Positions 43,603-52,284 are shown, counted from the stretch's first letter. The stretch is DNA of 64,000 nucleotides from Kosakonia quasisacchari (GCF_004331415.1 NZ_SJOP01000021.1:1-64000), one strand, 5' to 3'. The notes: generated from the letters alone by a model not told the origin. Made by a program: numbers and translations.

Positions 43603-44706
43603 TTACGCTTTCTGTAATGGATAATCCAGGTAGCCTTCTGCGCCGCCGCCAAAGAATTTCTCTCTGACCGGTTCGTTCAGCGGCAAGTTATGTTGCAGGC
43701 GGTACGGCAGATCCGGGTTAGCGATAAACGGTCGGCCAAAACCAATTAAATCCGCCCAGCCTTTCGCCAGCGCTTCTTCTGCGCGCTCCGGCGTGTATTT
43801 GCCTGAGTAGATCAGCGTGCCGTGGAAAATAATGCGCAGTGCTTCTTTAAACGCCGCAGGCATCACCGGCGCGTCGTCCCAGTCCGCTTCGGCGATGTGA
43901 ATGTAAGCAATGCCAATCGCATTCAGAACGCTCGCCGCCGCGAGATAAGTGGCTTCCGGCGTATCATCGCGTGAACCCATCAGCGTAGTAAGCGGAGCCA
44001 GGCGAATACCGACGCGTTCTTTACCAATCGCCGCAGAAACGGCTTCCACCACTTCTTTCATAAAGCGCAGGCGGTTTTGCAGCGAACCGCCGTATTCGTC
44101 GTCGCGCAGGTTCGACTGCGAATCAATAAACTGGTTAATCAGGTAACCGTTCGCGCCGTGTAATTCGATGCCATCGAAACCGGCAGCAATTGCGTTACGC
44201 GCCGCTTGTGCGTAATCGTTGACGATAGCGGGAATTTCCTCCACAGCCAGCGCACGCGGCATGGAGTGCTGCACCATATCGCCCACGCCATTTTCCGGTC
44301 CGCGCCCTTCCACATCGACAAACACTTTTACGCCTTCGGCCTGAATCGCCGAAGAGGAAACCGGTGCCGCGTTACCGGGCTGCAAAACGGTGTGGGAAAC
44401 GCGCCCCACATGCCACAACTGAGCAAAAATTTTGCCGCCCGCGTGATGCACCGCATCGGTCACTTTTTTCCAGCCAGCAATTTGCGCATCGCTGTAAATA
44501 CCCGGCGTCCAGGCGTATCCCTGACCCTGCTGGCTGATTTGTGTACCTTCGCTGATAATCAGCCCGGCACTGGCGCGCTGCGCGTAGTAATCCGCCATCA
44601 TGTCGGTGGCCACATCACCCGTTCCGGCTCGGGAGCGGGTCATTGGCGGCATCACAATCCGGTTAGTTAACGCGAGCGTATTCAGAGAATATTTATCGAA
44701 TAACAT
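43603..44706 (-). CDS. old yellow enzyme family alkene reductase (NemA-like)
   Basis: FMN-dependent NADPH oxidoreductase of 367 residues. PPMTRSRA near residue 20, the histidine/asparagine-containing HGANGYLINQFIDS near residue 184, and GFGRPFIANPDLP near the C-terminus are family signatures. Relatives such as NemA reduce activated alkenes, nitrate esters and N-ethylmaleimide. E. coli nemA lies elsewhere on the chromosome beside nemR; no TetR-type regulator is next to this copy, so it may be a paralogue. It is monocistronic with its own terminator. Confidence 0.92.
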   Translation of the reverse strand: MLFDKYSLNTLALTNRIVMPPMTRSRAGTGDVATDMMADYYAQRASAGLIISEGTQISQQGQGYAWTPGIYSDAQIAGWKKVTDAVHHAGGKIFAQLWHVGRVSHTVLQPGNAAPVSSSAIQAEGVKVFVDVEGRGPENGVGDMVQHSMPRALAVEEIPAIVNDYAQAARNAIAAGFDGIELHGANGYLINQFIDSQSNLRDDEYGGSLQNRLRFMKEVVEAVSAAIGKERVGIRLAPLTTLMGSRDDTPEATYLAAASVLNAIGIAYIHIAEADWDDAPVMPAAFKEALRIIFHGTLIYSGKYTPERAEEALAKGWADLIGFGRPFIANPDLPYRLQHNLPLNEPVREKFFGGGAEGYLDYPLQKA

Positions 44707-44820
44707 GGTGGCTTATCCTTACTTGATTCGGTCGATGTGGTTGCGGTTAACAACCTGATGCGAAGCAGGATAGGCGCACAAGAGTTTTGAATAAACAGCA
44801 ACAAAAGCAATAAACTATTG

Positions 44821-45501
44821 CTACATGGTCAATAAAGAACGCTGACGAGTCCGCAACGCAGGTATATGACAGAAACTGCCAGAGTAAAGAGGTGAAACCA
44901 CAGGTTCTGAAGCAGGCTTATTCGCGCGTCTTATCATCTTTAGCTCATTCGTCCCGATACGGGGAAGAAATATCGCATCCGCCATGACTTTTCCTTCGGA
45001 GCAACAAAAACAGTCGTTCCAGTTATTATAAATATGGATAAGCTCCGCCATACTGTTTAAACCCAGTTTACGTAATATCGCATTTTTATAATTACTGACG
45101 ATTTTCTTATCAATACCCAGTGACTGCGAAATCGCGTCACTGGACTGATAATCAAGAAATCGCAACATAATTTTATATTCCGTCGCGCTAAAGTGGACTT
45201 CGCGAAAGGAAGAGATCTCTTCATGCCCCTTCAGAAAGTTAAGTATCTTTCTGATCTCGTGCCGCAGCAAAGATACCGAAGAGGATTTATCGATTGTAAT
45301 AAATCGAGTGCAAATAAAAGAATTAAACCCTTTTTCTTCACTTAAAATATAGAGCAATGAGTTCATACTAAAAAACAATATTTTCCCATCTCCCCGATCA
45401 TAGGCAACCAGCGTATGCGTTGCATGTGGGTTAATGGCTTTAAGCAGCTTATCCATGCCCATGACAAAATAGCTATCCTGAGAGATGATATACATATCCA
45501 A
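44821..45501 (-). CDS. LuxR-type helix-turn-helix regulator
   Basis: A 226-residue regulator. Residues 104-160 (FSATEYKIMLRFL ... DAISQSLGIDKKIVSNYKN ... LRKLGLNSMAELI) form a LuxR/FixJ DNA-binding domain. The N-terminal 100 residues show no phospho-acceptor aspartate pattern. Just after the HTH is a cysteine-rich stretch, NDCFCC (C164, C166, C167), followed by a 55-residue basic tail, unusual for the family. The gene is A+T-rich and faces 0.85 kb of non-coding A+T-rich DNA. The target is unknown; fimbrial or surface regulators are typical relatives. Confidence 0.8.
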   Translation of the reverse strand: MDMYIISQDSYFVMGMDKLLKAINPHATHTLVAYDRGDGKILFFSMNSLLYILSEEKGFNSFICTRFITIDKSSSVSLLRHEIRKILNFLKGHEEISSFREVHFSATEYKIMLRFLDYQSSDAISQSLGIDKKIVSNYKNAILRKLGLNSMAELIHIYNNWNDCFCCSEGKVMADAIFLPRIGTNELKMIRRANKPASEPVVSPLYSGSFCHIPALRTRQRSLLTM

Positions 45502-46356
45502 CCTCCGGGAAATAATATTTGCCAGCGAATTATGGCGAAAACAAAATTATGTCTTCGTTTAATTTGAAATGTGATATCGCGTTTGGCATCACGATACCAT
45601 TATTAATTTAAAAAATAATCAAATAAATAAAGCACAAAAAAATGCTACCGCCCATGGCTTTCACCAAAGAATGCTTAAATGAACGATTTCAGTAGTAGCC
45701 ATAAAATCCATAAAAAAAGCCGTTTAATCCATAATGAAAGCCATGGGTACCTGGGAATAAATTTCACTTAGGAAAAAACGAAGTTTTAGGAAGTAATCGT
45801 CCAAAAGTATTAGCTTTAAATTAAATAAAAATGCAGCAATAAAGTTTAACATGCTTAAAAAACAGAAAAACTTTAAAATTTAATAAGTTAGAACTCATAA
45901 AATAAAAACAGTAACACAGAGTAATAAAAAATTAGTCACTAAGGTTACATTACGCAAGGAAACCAATAAGAGATTAGGAATTTTCACAAACATCAAAACC
46001 TATGGGTGTAATAGCCCATACCAATCAAATTATTAGGAAAGCAGAAAATAGTTGAATTAGAAAAAATATATTCTCGCGAATAAATATTCGCTAATAAAAC
46101 ATCGTCTGCCGTAGCGCTTATGGAGAGTTCACGCTGACAAATATGCTGGCTAAGCAAAACACGGTAAATCCCCCTTGGGATTATAGGTAATATCTGCCAA
46201 ATTGCCTTGCCGGGAGGGAAAGTGCGTTTGCAGGGATGAAGAAGAACACTTACATTCAAAGACCCAACCTTGCTTTTCAACATGTTATTTTTCGGGAAGC
46301 GTTATGCCGTTGATTGATTTTACCGCCGCTGCGGCGGTGTGCAGGGGGTGCCGCTG
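45502..46356. other. A+T-rich intergenic region
   Basis: No convincing gene in about 850 bp. It separates the divergent LuxR-type and AbrB-family genes and must hold both promoters. A 13-bp inverted repeat (CCCATGGCTTTCA at 45651 and TGAAAGCCATGGG at 45735) bounds a 97-bp segment. A 96-codon minus-strand frame at 45993-46283 has no recognisable domain and no ribosome-binding site. Such composition is typical of H-NS-bound DNA. Confidence 0.6.
45651..45747. repeat. 13-bp perfect inverted repeat bounding 97 bp
   Basis: CCCATGGCTTTCA and its exact reverse complement flank 71 bp of A+T-rich DNA about 150 bp upstream of the LuxR-type gene. It could be a tiny mobile element or widely spaced operator sites. 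Confidence 0.55.
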
Positions 46357-47427
46357 ATGGCGATAAACACGCCCTGGTTTCGCAACTGGTTACAGCTTAT
46401 CGCCCTTTCATTGCTTTTCGTGGCCGTAATGGAACTCATCCATCTGCCTGCCGCGCTCCTGTTGGGGCCGATGTTTTCCGGCATTATTCTCGCCATCTTC
46501 AACCGGCCGGTTACCGTCAGTAAAAAATACTTCGCCGCCGCGCAGGCGGTGGTCGGTGCGATGATTGCGCATGCGATCCCGCCGTCCGTGTTTGGCCGCA
46601 TCGCCGCCGACTGGCCACTGTTTATCAGTTGTATTTTCTCCGTTATTTTCGCCAGCGCGATTCTTGGTTGGATCATGGCGAAATTGCAGGTTTTCCCCGG
46701 TTCAACAGCCATTTGGGGATCGTCGCCAGGCGCAGCGGCGGCCATGACGATTATGGCTGAGAGCTTTGGCGCGGATGTCCGTCTGGTGGCGTTTATGCAG
46801 TATCTGCGGGTGATGATCGTGGCGCTGGTCGCAGTACTGGTGACCCGCATGTGGATGGGCACTGAGAACGCGGATCACGTGGTCGCCACCTTTACGTTGT
46901 TCGGCCCGGTGCGCTGGCTACCGTTTGCCGGAACATTACTGGTAATTGCAGCAGGTTACCTGATTGCCCGCTGCGTAAAAATTCCCTCCGGGCCAATGTT
47001 GATAACGTTGGCACTGGGAATAATCGTTGAAGATACCGGTTTGCTGTCGCTGGAATTGCCGCCGTGGCTGCTGGCGCTCTCCTACGCGATGATTGGCTGG
47101 AGTATTGGTTTACGTTTTACGCGAGAGATTGTCTGCTACGCTGCCCGCGCATTACCGCGCGTGCTGCTGTCGGTTCTGACGCTCGTCGCAGTGTGCTGCG
47201 GTTTTGCCTGGTTACTGGTGCAGTTCGCCGGGATCGACCCGCTTACCGCTTACCTTGCCACCAGCCCCGGCGGGGCGGATACCGTGGCGATTATCGCTTC
47301 GTCAAGCCAGGTGGACATATCGTTTGTGATGGCGATGCAGACCGGGAGGTTTATCCTGGTGCTGATAACCGGCCCGGCGATTTCCCGTTTTGTGGCGAAA
47401 CGGCTGGGGGCGCAATCATCTGGTTAA
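46357..47427 (+). CDS. AbrB family membrane protein
   Basis: A 356-residue integral membrane protein with about ten helices and an internal repeat. Each half carries a glycine-rich re-entrant motif: WGSSPGAAAAMTIMAESFGAD near residue 120 and ATSPGGADTVAIIASSS near residue 305, diagnostic of the AbrB (DUF PF05145) family formerly misnamed ammonia monooxygenase. The transport substrate is unknown. The ATG at 46357 follows AGGGGG; a GTG six codons earlier is possible. Its stop overlaps the end of the vapC remnant. Confidence 0.88.
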   Translation: MAINTPWFRNWLQLIALSLLFVAVMELIHLPAALLLGPMFSGIILAIFNRPVTVSKKYFAAAQAVVGAMIAHAIPPSVFGRIAADWPLFISCIFSVIFASAILGWIMAKLQVFPGSTAIWGSSPGAAAAMTIMAESFGADVRLVAFMQYLRVMIVALVAVLVTRMWMGTENADHVVATFTLFGPVRWLPFAGTLLVIAAGYLIARCVKIPSGPMLITLALGIIVEDTGLLSLELPPWLLALSYAMIGWSIGLRFTREIVCYAARALPRVLLSVLTLVAVCCGFAWLLVQFAGIDPLTAYLATSPGGADTVAIIASSSQVDISFVMAMQTGRFILVLITGPAISRFVAKRLGAQSSG

Positions 47428-47827
47428 TGCGAGGTCCAGTCCTGCAAGCGCAAGCCAGGTATGCGGGCGAACTCGCGAGTGTTATTGCTGACAAGCACCA
47501 GTCTCAGTGAGCGAGCATGTGCGCCAATCATGGCATGATATGGCCCGACTGGCGTACCCGCTCTGGCTAACTCCGCACGCAACTGGCCTGTATGAACAGC
47601 AGCATCGACACCCTATGGCAGCACTTCAGGCGTGCCGTAACCCCTTCCACAACACGCAAATTTTTTTCGGGGATGGCCGATTTCTCGGCACCCTAAATCA
47701 GCTCCATTAACGTGACAGCGCTGATACACATCTGCCCGTTGTGCTGATTAAAAGCCTGCCTGACGATTTCAGGTTTGTTCTTGATAGTGAAAATGCAAAT
47801 ATTCGTATCCAGCATAAATTTGATCAT
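47424..47827 (-). pseudogene. vapC: vapC toxin (PIN-domain ribonuclease) remnant
   Basis: The minus strand encodes MIKFMLDTNICIFTIKNK at the start and PGLRLQDWTSH at the end, clearly VapC, a tRNA-cleaving PIN-domain toxin. It is inactivated. TAG replaces the tyrosine codon after MELI (residue 44); a one-base deletion shifts frame after GVTARL; and a second TAG follows EVLP. The conserved PYDAMI motif also reads PYHAMI, losing an acidic active-site residue. It overlaps the vapB stop by one base, the usual vapBC arrangement. Confidence 0.88.
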
Positions 47828-47943
47828 CAAAAGTCTTCCCTGTTTTGCTCCCCTGGCTGCTCCCGTGCAGCCATAAAATCTGGTGACACACTTTCACCAT
47901 CAAACCAGCTATCCCAGGCCTCTCCGGAGGGGGTACGGAACGT
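47827..47943 (-). pseudogene. vapB: vapB antitoxin, N-terminus deleted
   Basis: The last ~38 codons (GEAWDSWFDGESVSPDF through GEQNREDF) match the C-terminus of VapB. A stop codon replaces the upstream half, and the end of the DapA-like gene lies 15 bp away. The DNA-binding N-terminal half is missing, so the antitoxin cannot autoregulate. The deletion junction lies between about 47944 and 47957. Confidence 0.85.
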
Positions 47944-47957
47944 TCAAATAGCAATCG

Positions 47958-48839
47958 TCAGGCTAACCGCAGTTGCTCAATTACGTCTGCCACCTCGCGG
48001 CGCGCATCGCCGGTGAGCGTTTGCAATGGCGCGGGCAAGCACGATGCGCCCGCTAAACCCAGCAGTTCCGCCGCAGTGGCCATCACCCGCAGGCTACCGC
48101 CGTAGCGTTTACAGATGTCCCACAACGGTTGCAGCGCATCAGAGTGCGCACGCGCCCGCGTGAAATCTCCTGCCTGCGCCGCATGGGAAATCGCCAACGC
48201 CGCTTGCGGAAACAACCCGCCAAGCACCGAATACCAGACGCCGCATCCGGCGCTAAGACCATCAACCGCGCTGGCATCGCCGCTGATACCCAGCGTGATG
48301 CTCTGCGGAATTCGCGGGCGCAGGCGCGCAGCTCGCTCGGGTGCGGAAATCGGTGGGATTTTGATTGAGCCAATATTGGGCAACTGAGCAATACGCAGCA
48401 GCAGTTCGTCGCTAAAGGTGAAATGGGTGGTGCCGGGGTTATCGTACACGCAGAGTGGCACAGAGAGTTCGCGCGTAACGGCAGCAAACAGGCTGAACAC
48501 TTCCTCTTCGGTTAAACCGTGGTAGGAAACCGGTGCCAGTAGCACGGCGCTAACGCCCGCTTTCTGCGCGTCTTCCGCCAGCCACAGCACATCGCGTGTG
48601 CGCAACGCGCCAATCCCGGCAATCACCGAAACCGCGCCGGAATGTTCCGTCGCCAGGCGCAGCGCATTAGCCCGCTCGGTACGGCTGAAATAGGGATAGC
48701 ACCCCGTCGAACCCAGTGCGCCAATCGAATCGACCCCGGCAACGCGCAGCCGTTCAATCAACTTCACGTAAGCCGTTTCATCCAGCCGTTCGTCGCGCAG
48801 CGGCGACAGCGGAAATGCGCTCAATCCTGTGAAATCCAT
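47958..48839 (-). CDS. dihydrodipicolinate synthase family aldolase
   Basis: A 293-residue TIM-barrel aldolase of the DapA/N-acetylneuraminate lyase family. The GSTGCYPYFSRTER segment corresponds to the GxxGE pyruvate-binding loop, CVYDNPGT carries the catalytic tyrosine, and IGSIKIPP the Schiff-base lysine. In the first motif Glu is replaced (GSTGC), so the substrate may not be that of DapA. The ATG at 48839 follows AAGGGGGAAG. It lies 10 bp after the B3/B4 gene and is co-transcribed with it. Confidence 0.88.
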   Translation of the reverse strand: MDFTGLSAFPLSPLRDERLDETAYVKLIERLRVAGVDSIGALGSTGCYPYFSRTERANALRLATEHSGAVSVIAGIGALRTRDVLWLAEDAQKAGVSAVLLAPVSYHGLTEEEVFSLFAAVTRELSVPLCVYDNPGTTHFTFSDELLLRIAQLPNIGSIKIPPISAPERAARLRPRIPQSITLGISGDASAVDGLSAGCGVWYSVLGGLFPQAALAISHAAQAGDFTRARAHSDALQPLWDICKRYGGSLRVMATAAELLGLAGASCLPAPLQTLTGDARREVADVIEQLRLA

Positions 48840-48849
48840 TCTTCCCCCT

Positions 48850-49542
48850 TCAGAGATCAAACCCGAGCCTGTTTTTTTCAACACGACAGCCCGGCATCAT
48901 ACGTTGCAATCCGGCGATCAGTTCGTCGCCTGCCTCACATAATGCGTCCAGCGGCATTTCCGGCAGGCTTTCGAGGATAAACCACATCTGGCTGTCGGCA
49001 GCGCTCAGGCGGGTGCGCACGCCCTGCCGCCAGTTCCAGCGGCGGCACGTTACGCCAGTGTCATCGCGCCAGATAACTTCTCCCGGCTCCGGTGATTCGT
49101 GCGCCAGCTCGCCCTCTTTCATCATGTCGAACAGCTCCGTACCGTCAGCGAGCGTCAGACGCGGCGCGCCGTGATAGGCCGCAATGTTCTCGCCACCGAC
49201 GGGAATAGCGTAGCGCAGGCTGATGGCATTATAGAGATCCACCACCGGGTCAATTGCAGGTACCACGCCGTCGCGCTGCACGCGTTTTCGCAGCGCTTGT
49301 GCCGAGCAGGGCGTGCGTTTTGGCTTTGCGCCAAAGCGCTTAAACACCTCATCCCATGCCGCCAGGTGCGCATCCGCCCATACCGGGCCGCCCGTAGCCA
49401 CACACTCACAGGCGCTCGCCAGTACCGTTTCTCCCACTTGCGGGTTCACTAGCGGCGCGGCATCAACATAAATGCTAAGTGCGCGAAAACCAGGGGCGAT
49501 GGCGGAAAGACGGGCATCGATTGACGGCTGAACGGAAAGCAT
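48850..49542 (-). CDS. B3/B4 tRNA-binding domain protein
   Basis: A 230-residue protein with the B3/B4 fold of the phenylalanyl-tRNA synthetase beta subunit. LYNAISLRYAIPVGGENIAAY in the middle and HESPEPGEVIWRDDTGVTCR towards the end are typical of the free-standing family. Free-standing B3/B4 proteins are thought to edit mischarged tRNA or bind amino acids; the specificity here is unknown. The ATG at 49542 has AAGGA seven bases upstream; the frame opens eight codons earlier. It is divergent from an XRE-cupin regulator only 45 bp away. Confidence 0.85.
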   Translation of the reverse strand: MLSVQPSIDARLSAIAPGFRALSIYVDAAPLVNPQVGETVLASACECVATGGPVWADAHLAAWDEVFKRFGAKPKRTPCSAQALRKRVQRDGVVPAIDPVVDLYNAISLRYAIPVGGENIAAYHGAPRLTLADGTELFDMMKEGELAHESPEPGEVIWRDDTGVTCRRWNWRQGVRTRLSAADSQMWFILESLPEMPLDALCEAGDELIAGLQRMMPGCRVEKNRLGFDL

Positions 49543-49587
49543 CGGATAATCCTTTTTAGTGACCATTTTATTGCACAGTATCGACCG

Positions 49588-50190
49588 ATGACCAAAAAAG
49601 TCAATAAACCGACCGACTCAGGCGCGGATGTTCATCGCGTCAGTGAAGCGGTGGCAACGCGTATTAAAGCGTTTCGTAAGCAACAAAAACTCTCGCTGGA
49701 TGAGCTTTCCCGCCGCGCGGGTGTCAGCAAAGGCATGCTGGTCGAGATCGAAAAATGTCTCGCCAATCCGAGTATCGCCCTGCTGTGTAAAATCGCCGCC
49801 GCGATGGGCGTTTCGGTGGCCGATATCGTCGATGTCGCCAGTAAACCGACCGCACATCTGATCGAAAAAGAAGACATCCCCACGTTGTGGCAGGGCGAAA
49901 ACGGCGGCACTGCGCGGTTGCTGGCAGGCACCAGCGGGCCGGATATGCTGGAGATGTGGCGCTGGGAGATGTTCCCCGGCGAGCGGTTCGCCTCGCCAGG
50001 CCACCCTTCCGGCACCGTGGAACTGCTGCACGTTGAGCGCGGCACGCTGCACATTCAGGTTGGCCAAACGGCGCTCGTCGTGGGTGAAGGCTGCTCTGCG
50101 GTGGCACAAACCGACACCGCGCACCACTATGCCAATGAAAGCAGCCAACCTGTTATTTTCACCATGACGGTAAGCGAACGTCACTCATGA
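49588..50190 (+). CDS. XRE-family regulator with cupin domain
   Basis: A 200-residue regulator. An N-terminal helix-turn-helix of the XRE type covers residues 24-80 (RKQQKLSLDELSRRAGVSKG and LCKIAAAMGVSVADI), and a C-terminal cupin covers 110-195 (GHPSGTVELLHVERGTL). The cupin probably senses a small ligand. The start is 45 bp from the divergent B3/B4 gene, so the pair of minus-strand genes is the likely target. Confidence 0.9.
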   Translation: MTKKVNKPTDSGADVHRVSEAVATRIKAFRKQQKLSLDELSRRAGVSKGMLVEIEKCLANPSIALLCKIAAAMGVSVADIVDVASKPTAHLIEKEDIPTLWQGENGGTARLLAGTSGPDMLEMWRWEMFPGERFASPGHPSGTVELLHVERGTLHIQVGQTALVVGEGCSAVAQTDTAHHYANESSQPVIFTMTVSERHS

Positions 50191-50300
50191 ATTTGGCGCA
50201 TAACGTCATTATGATTTAATGGCGTTATCATTTGTGCCGCACTGATTAAGATACCGTTCCGCCCTTGTCGGCGTTCCCTTCGCGACTTAATCAGGATTTT

Positions 50301-51464
50301 ATGAACAACAAGCTACACGGGCCGCTATTTCTCGCGATCCTCAGCGCGCTGATGGCCTTTACGTCCCTGTCGACGGATATTTACCTGCCCGCGATGCCCT
50401 TGATGGCGAAAGAACTACAGGGCGATATTGAACTGACCATCACCGGCTTTTTGGTCGGCTTCGCGCTGGCACAACTGGTATGGGGGCCGATCAGCGACGC
50501 AGTCGGTCGTCGTACGCCGCTGTTTATCGGCATGCTGTTGTTTATCATCGGTTCTGCCGGATGCGCGCTCTCTACTGAAATCCACCAGATGGTGTTCTGG
50601 CGCGTGTTTCAGGCTTTCGGTGCCTGCACCGGCCCGATGCTGGCGCGGGCGATGATCCGCGATCTGTTTGCCCGCACCCGCGCGGCGCAAATGCTCTCAA
50701 CCTTAACCATCATTATGGCGATAGCGCCGATCGTTGGGCCGCTGGCGGGCGGGCAAATTATTCAAATCACCAGCTGGCACGCCATTTTTTTGCTGCTGGC
50801 GGGAATTGGCGCGCTGATGTTTCTCTCGCTCTATTTCCTGCCGGAAACCTTACCCGCCGAAAAACGCACCAAAGCCTCGTTGCCGGGCGCATTTCGTAAC
50901 TACCTCGCGCTGCTGCGTAACCGCGCGTTTATGCGTTACACGCTGTGCGTGACCTTCTTCTACGTCTCTGCCTATGCCTTTATTACCGGTTCGCCGTTCG
51001 TTTACATCCGCTATTACGATATTGATCCGCAATATTACGGCTGGCTGTTTGCCGTCAATATTGTCGGCCTAATGGGGGTGAGCTTTCTGAACCGGCGGCT
51101 GGTGCAGCGCCATCCGCTGGATAAGTTACTGAAAATCGCCGTCACGGTTGCCGCGCTGGCTATGGTGGCCCTGGCACTGGCAGTGAAATTGCAGTTCGGC
51201 GGCATTGCTACGGTGATTATTCCGGTGTTCCTGTTCTTCTCGATGAACGGCATTATCGCTGCCACCTCAACCGCCGCCGCGCTCGACGCCGTTCCCTCTA
51301 TCGCCGGTTCCGCTTCGGCGCTGATTGGCTCGCTGCAATATGGCAGCGGTATTATCTCTTCGCTGCTGCTGACGTGGTTTCGCGACGGAACACCCTGGAC
51401 GATGGCGTGGATCATGGCGCTGTTTACCCTTGCCAGTGCAGTCATGGCGCTACGCCGCCATTGA
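50301..51464 (+). CDS. Bcr/CflA family MFS drug efflux protein
   Basis: A 387-residue inner-membrane transporter with twelve predicted helices. The TDIYLPAMPLMAKEL segment in helix 1 and GPISDAVGRRTPLFIG, the MFS motif A, place it in the Bcr/CflA drug:H+ antiporter family. The ATG at 50301 follows AGGA; the frame opens 12 codons earlier without homology. It lies 110 bp after the XRE-cupin gene and may be transcribed with it. The drug is unknown. Confidence 0.9.
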   Translation: MNNKLHGPLFLAILSALMAFTSLSTDIYLPAMPLMAKELQGDIELTITGFLVGFALAQLVWGPISDAVGRRTPLFIGMLLFIIGSAGCALSTEIHQMVFWRVFQAFGACTGPMLARAMIRDLFARTRAAQMLSTLTIIMAIAPIVGPLAGGQIIQITSWHAIFLLLAGIGALMFLSLYFLPETLPAEKRTKASLPGAFRNYLALLRNRAFMRYTLCVTFFYVSAYAFITGSPFVYIRYYDIDPQYYGWLFAVNIVGLMGVSFLNRRLVQRHPLDKLLKIAVTVAALAMVALALAVKLQFGGIATVIIPVFLFFSMNGIIAATSTAAALDAVPSIAGSASALIGSLQYGSGIISSLLLTWFRDGTPWTMAWIMALFTLASAVMALRRH

Positions 51465-51677
51465 TGAGTTTTACTCATAAGCTCATGCCGATTTCCCCCA
51501 ATAGTGTAGGTAGTCAGTGAGGATTATGATCGCCCTGTCACTTTTCCTTTCGAAGTGGATAGGGCGCAGAAAATCGGGTTACTTACCGGTGTCAGTCGCA
51601 GTTCTGGTCGCGACGCATTCAACGATTTCTCGCCTGCCAGCTACGCTTTAAAACGTATTCAAACACGGGAGAACAGC

Positions 51678-52073
51678 ATGAAAATCATCCGCAGCGCCTC
51701 GGTTCCCTCTGCGCAAGGGCCGCAGGACTATTTCACTGGTCGCGTACGTCTCGACGCGCCGTTTAAAGCCGACGAACCCGCACGCGTGGGTGGCGCGATA
51801 GTCACTTTTGAACCCGGCGCGCGTACCGCATGGCACACCCATCCACTAGGTCAAACGCTGATTATTACGCACGGAAAAGGGTGGATTCAGTGCGAAGGCG
51901 AAGCCGTCCAGGAGATGAATCAGGGCGATATCGTCTGGATCCCGGAGGAGGTGAAGCACTGGCACGGCGCAACGGCTGAGAACGCAATGACGCATATCGC
52001 CATTGCCGAATCGCTCAACGGCAGCCCGGTTACCTGGCTTGAACATGTTACCGACGAGCAGTATCACGGCTAA
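51678..52073 (+). CDS. cupin domain protein
   Basis: A 131-residue single-domain cupin. ARTAWHTHPLGQTLIITHGKG holds the two metal-binding histidines of motif 1, and GDIVWIPEEVKHWHGAT that of motif 2. It resembles the cupins usually encoded beside carboxymuconolactone decarboxylase or short-chain dehydrogenases, some of which have hydroxynitrile lyase activity. The ATG at 51678 follows GGGAGA. A truncated second gene follows directly (52086). Confidence 0.88.
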   Translation: MKIIRSASVPSAQGPQDYFTGRVRLDAPFKADEPARVGGAIVTFEPGARTAWHTHPLGQTLIITHGKGWIQCEGEAVQEMNQGDIVWIPEEVKHWHGATAENAMTHIAIAESLNGSPVTWLEHVTDEQYHG

Positions 52074-52085
52074 TCCGGAGGCATA

Positions 52086-52112
52086 ATGAGCAACGTAGAA
52101 AATAAAGATTAG
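52086..52112 (+). pseudogene. truncated gene start (MSNVENKD)
   Basis: A good ribosome-binding site (CCGGAGG) and ATG follow the cupin gene by 12 bp, but the frame stops after eight codons. This looks like the 5' stub of the cupin's original operon partner, cut off where the Fic cassette was inserted. Confidence 0.5.
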
Positions 52113-52143
52113 CCGAAAGCGCAGCCGAGCTGGTCTGCCCATT

Positions 52144-52254
52144 ATGGGCCGCATTTCTGCGAGATGGGCCGAAAAAATCGAATATGGACCCTATTTTTCT
52201 TACCATGAGCCGTATTTGCCTTTATGATGGGCCGTATTAACATTTACGGCCCAC
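52144..52254 (+). repeat. phased ATGGGCCG repeat array (operator-like)
   Basis: Direct copies start at 52144 (ATGGGCCGCATTT), 52164 (ATGGGCCGAAAAA), 52184 (ATGGACCCTATTT), 52205 (ATGAGCCGTATTT) and 52227 (ATGGGCCGTATTA). An inverted copy (GTGGGCCGTAAAT on the minus strand) lies at 52242-52254. Spacings of 20, 20, 21 and 22 bp, about two helical turns, put all copies on one DNA face. The array ends 30 bp before the Fic-domain regulator gene and overlaps its promoter, so it is probably bound by that protein. Confidence 0.85.
52200..52228 (+). promoter_or_regulatory. sigma70-like promoter of the Fic gene
   Basis: TTACCA (52200-52205) and TATGAT (52223-52228) are separated by 17 bp. The fourth and fifth copies of the ATGGGCCG repeat touch the -35 and -10 boxes, so binding there would block RNA polymerase. 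Confidence 0.6.
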
Positions 52255-52284
52255 AAGGCTAAGCGGGTTGGGTAAGGAGAAAGT

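Noticed and set aside
45993..46283. 96-codon minus-strand frame in the A+T-rich region
   Set aside because: No recognisable domain, no ribosome-binding site and composition of non-coding DNA; mentioned within the region entry only.
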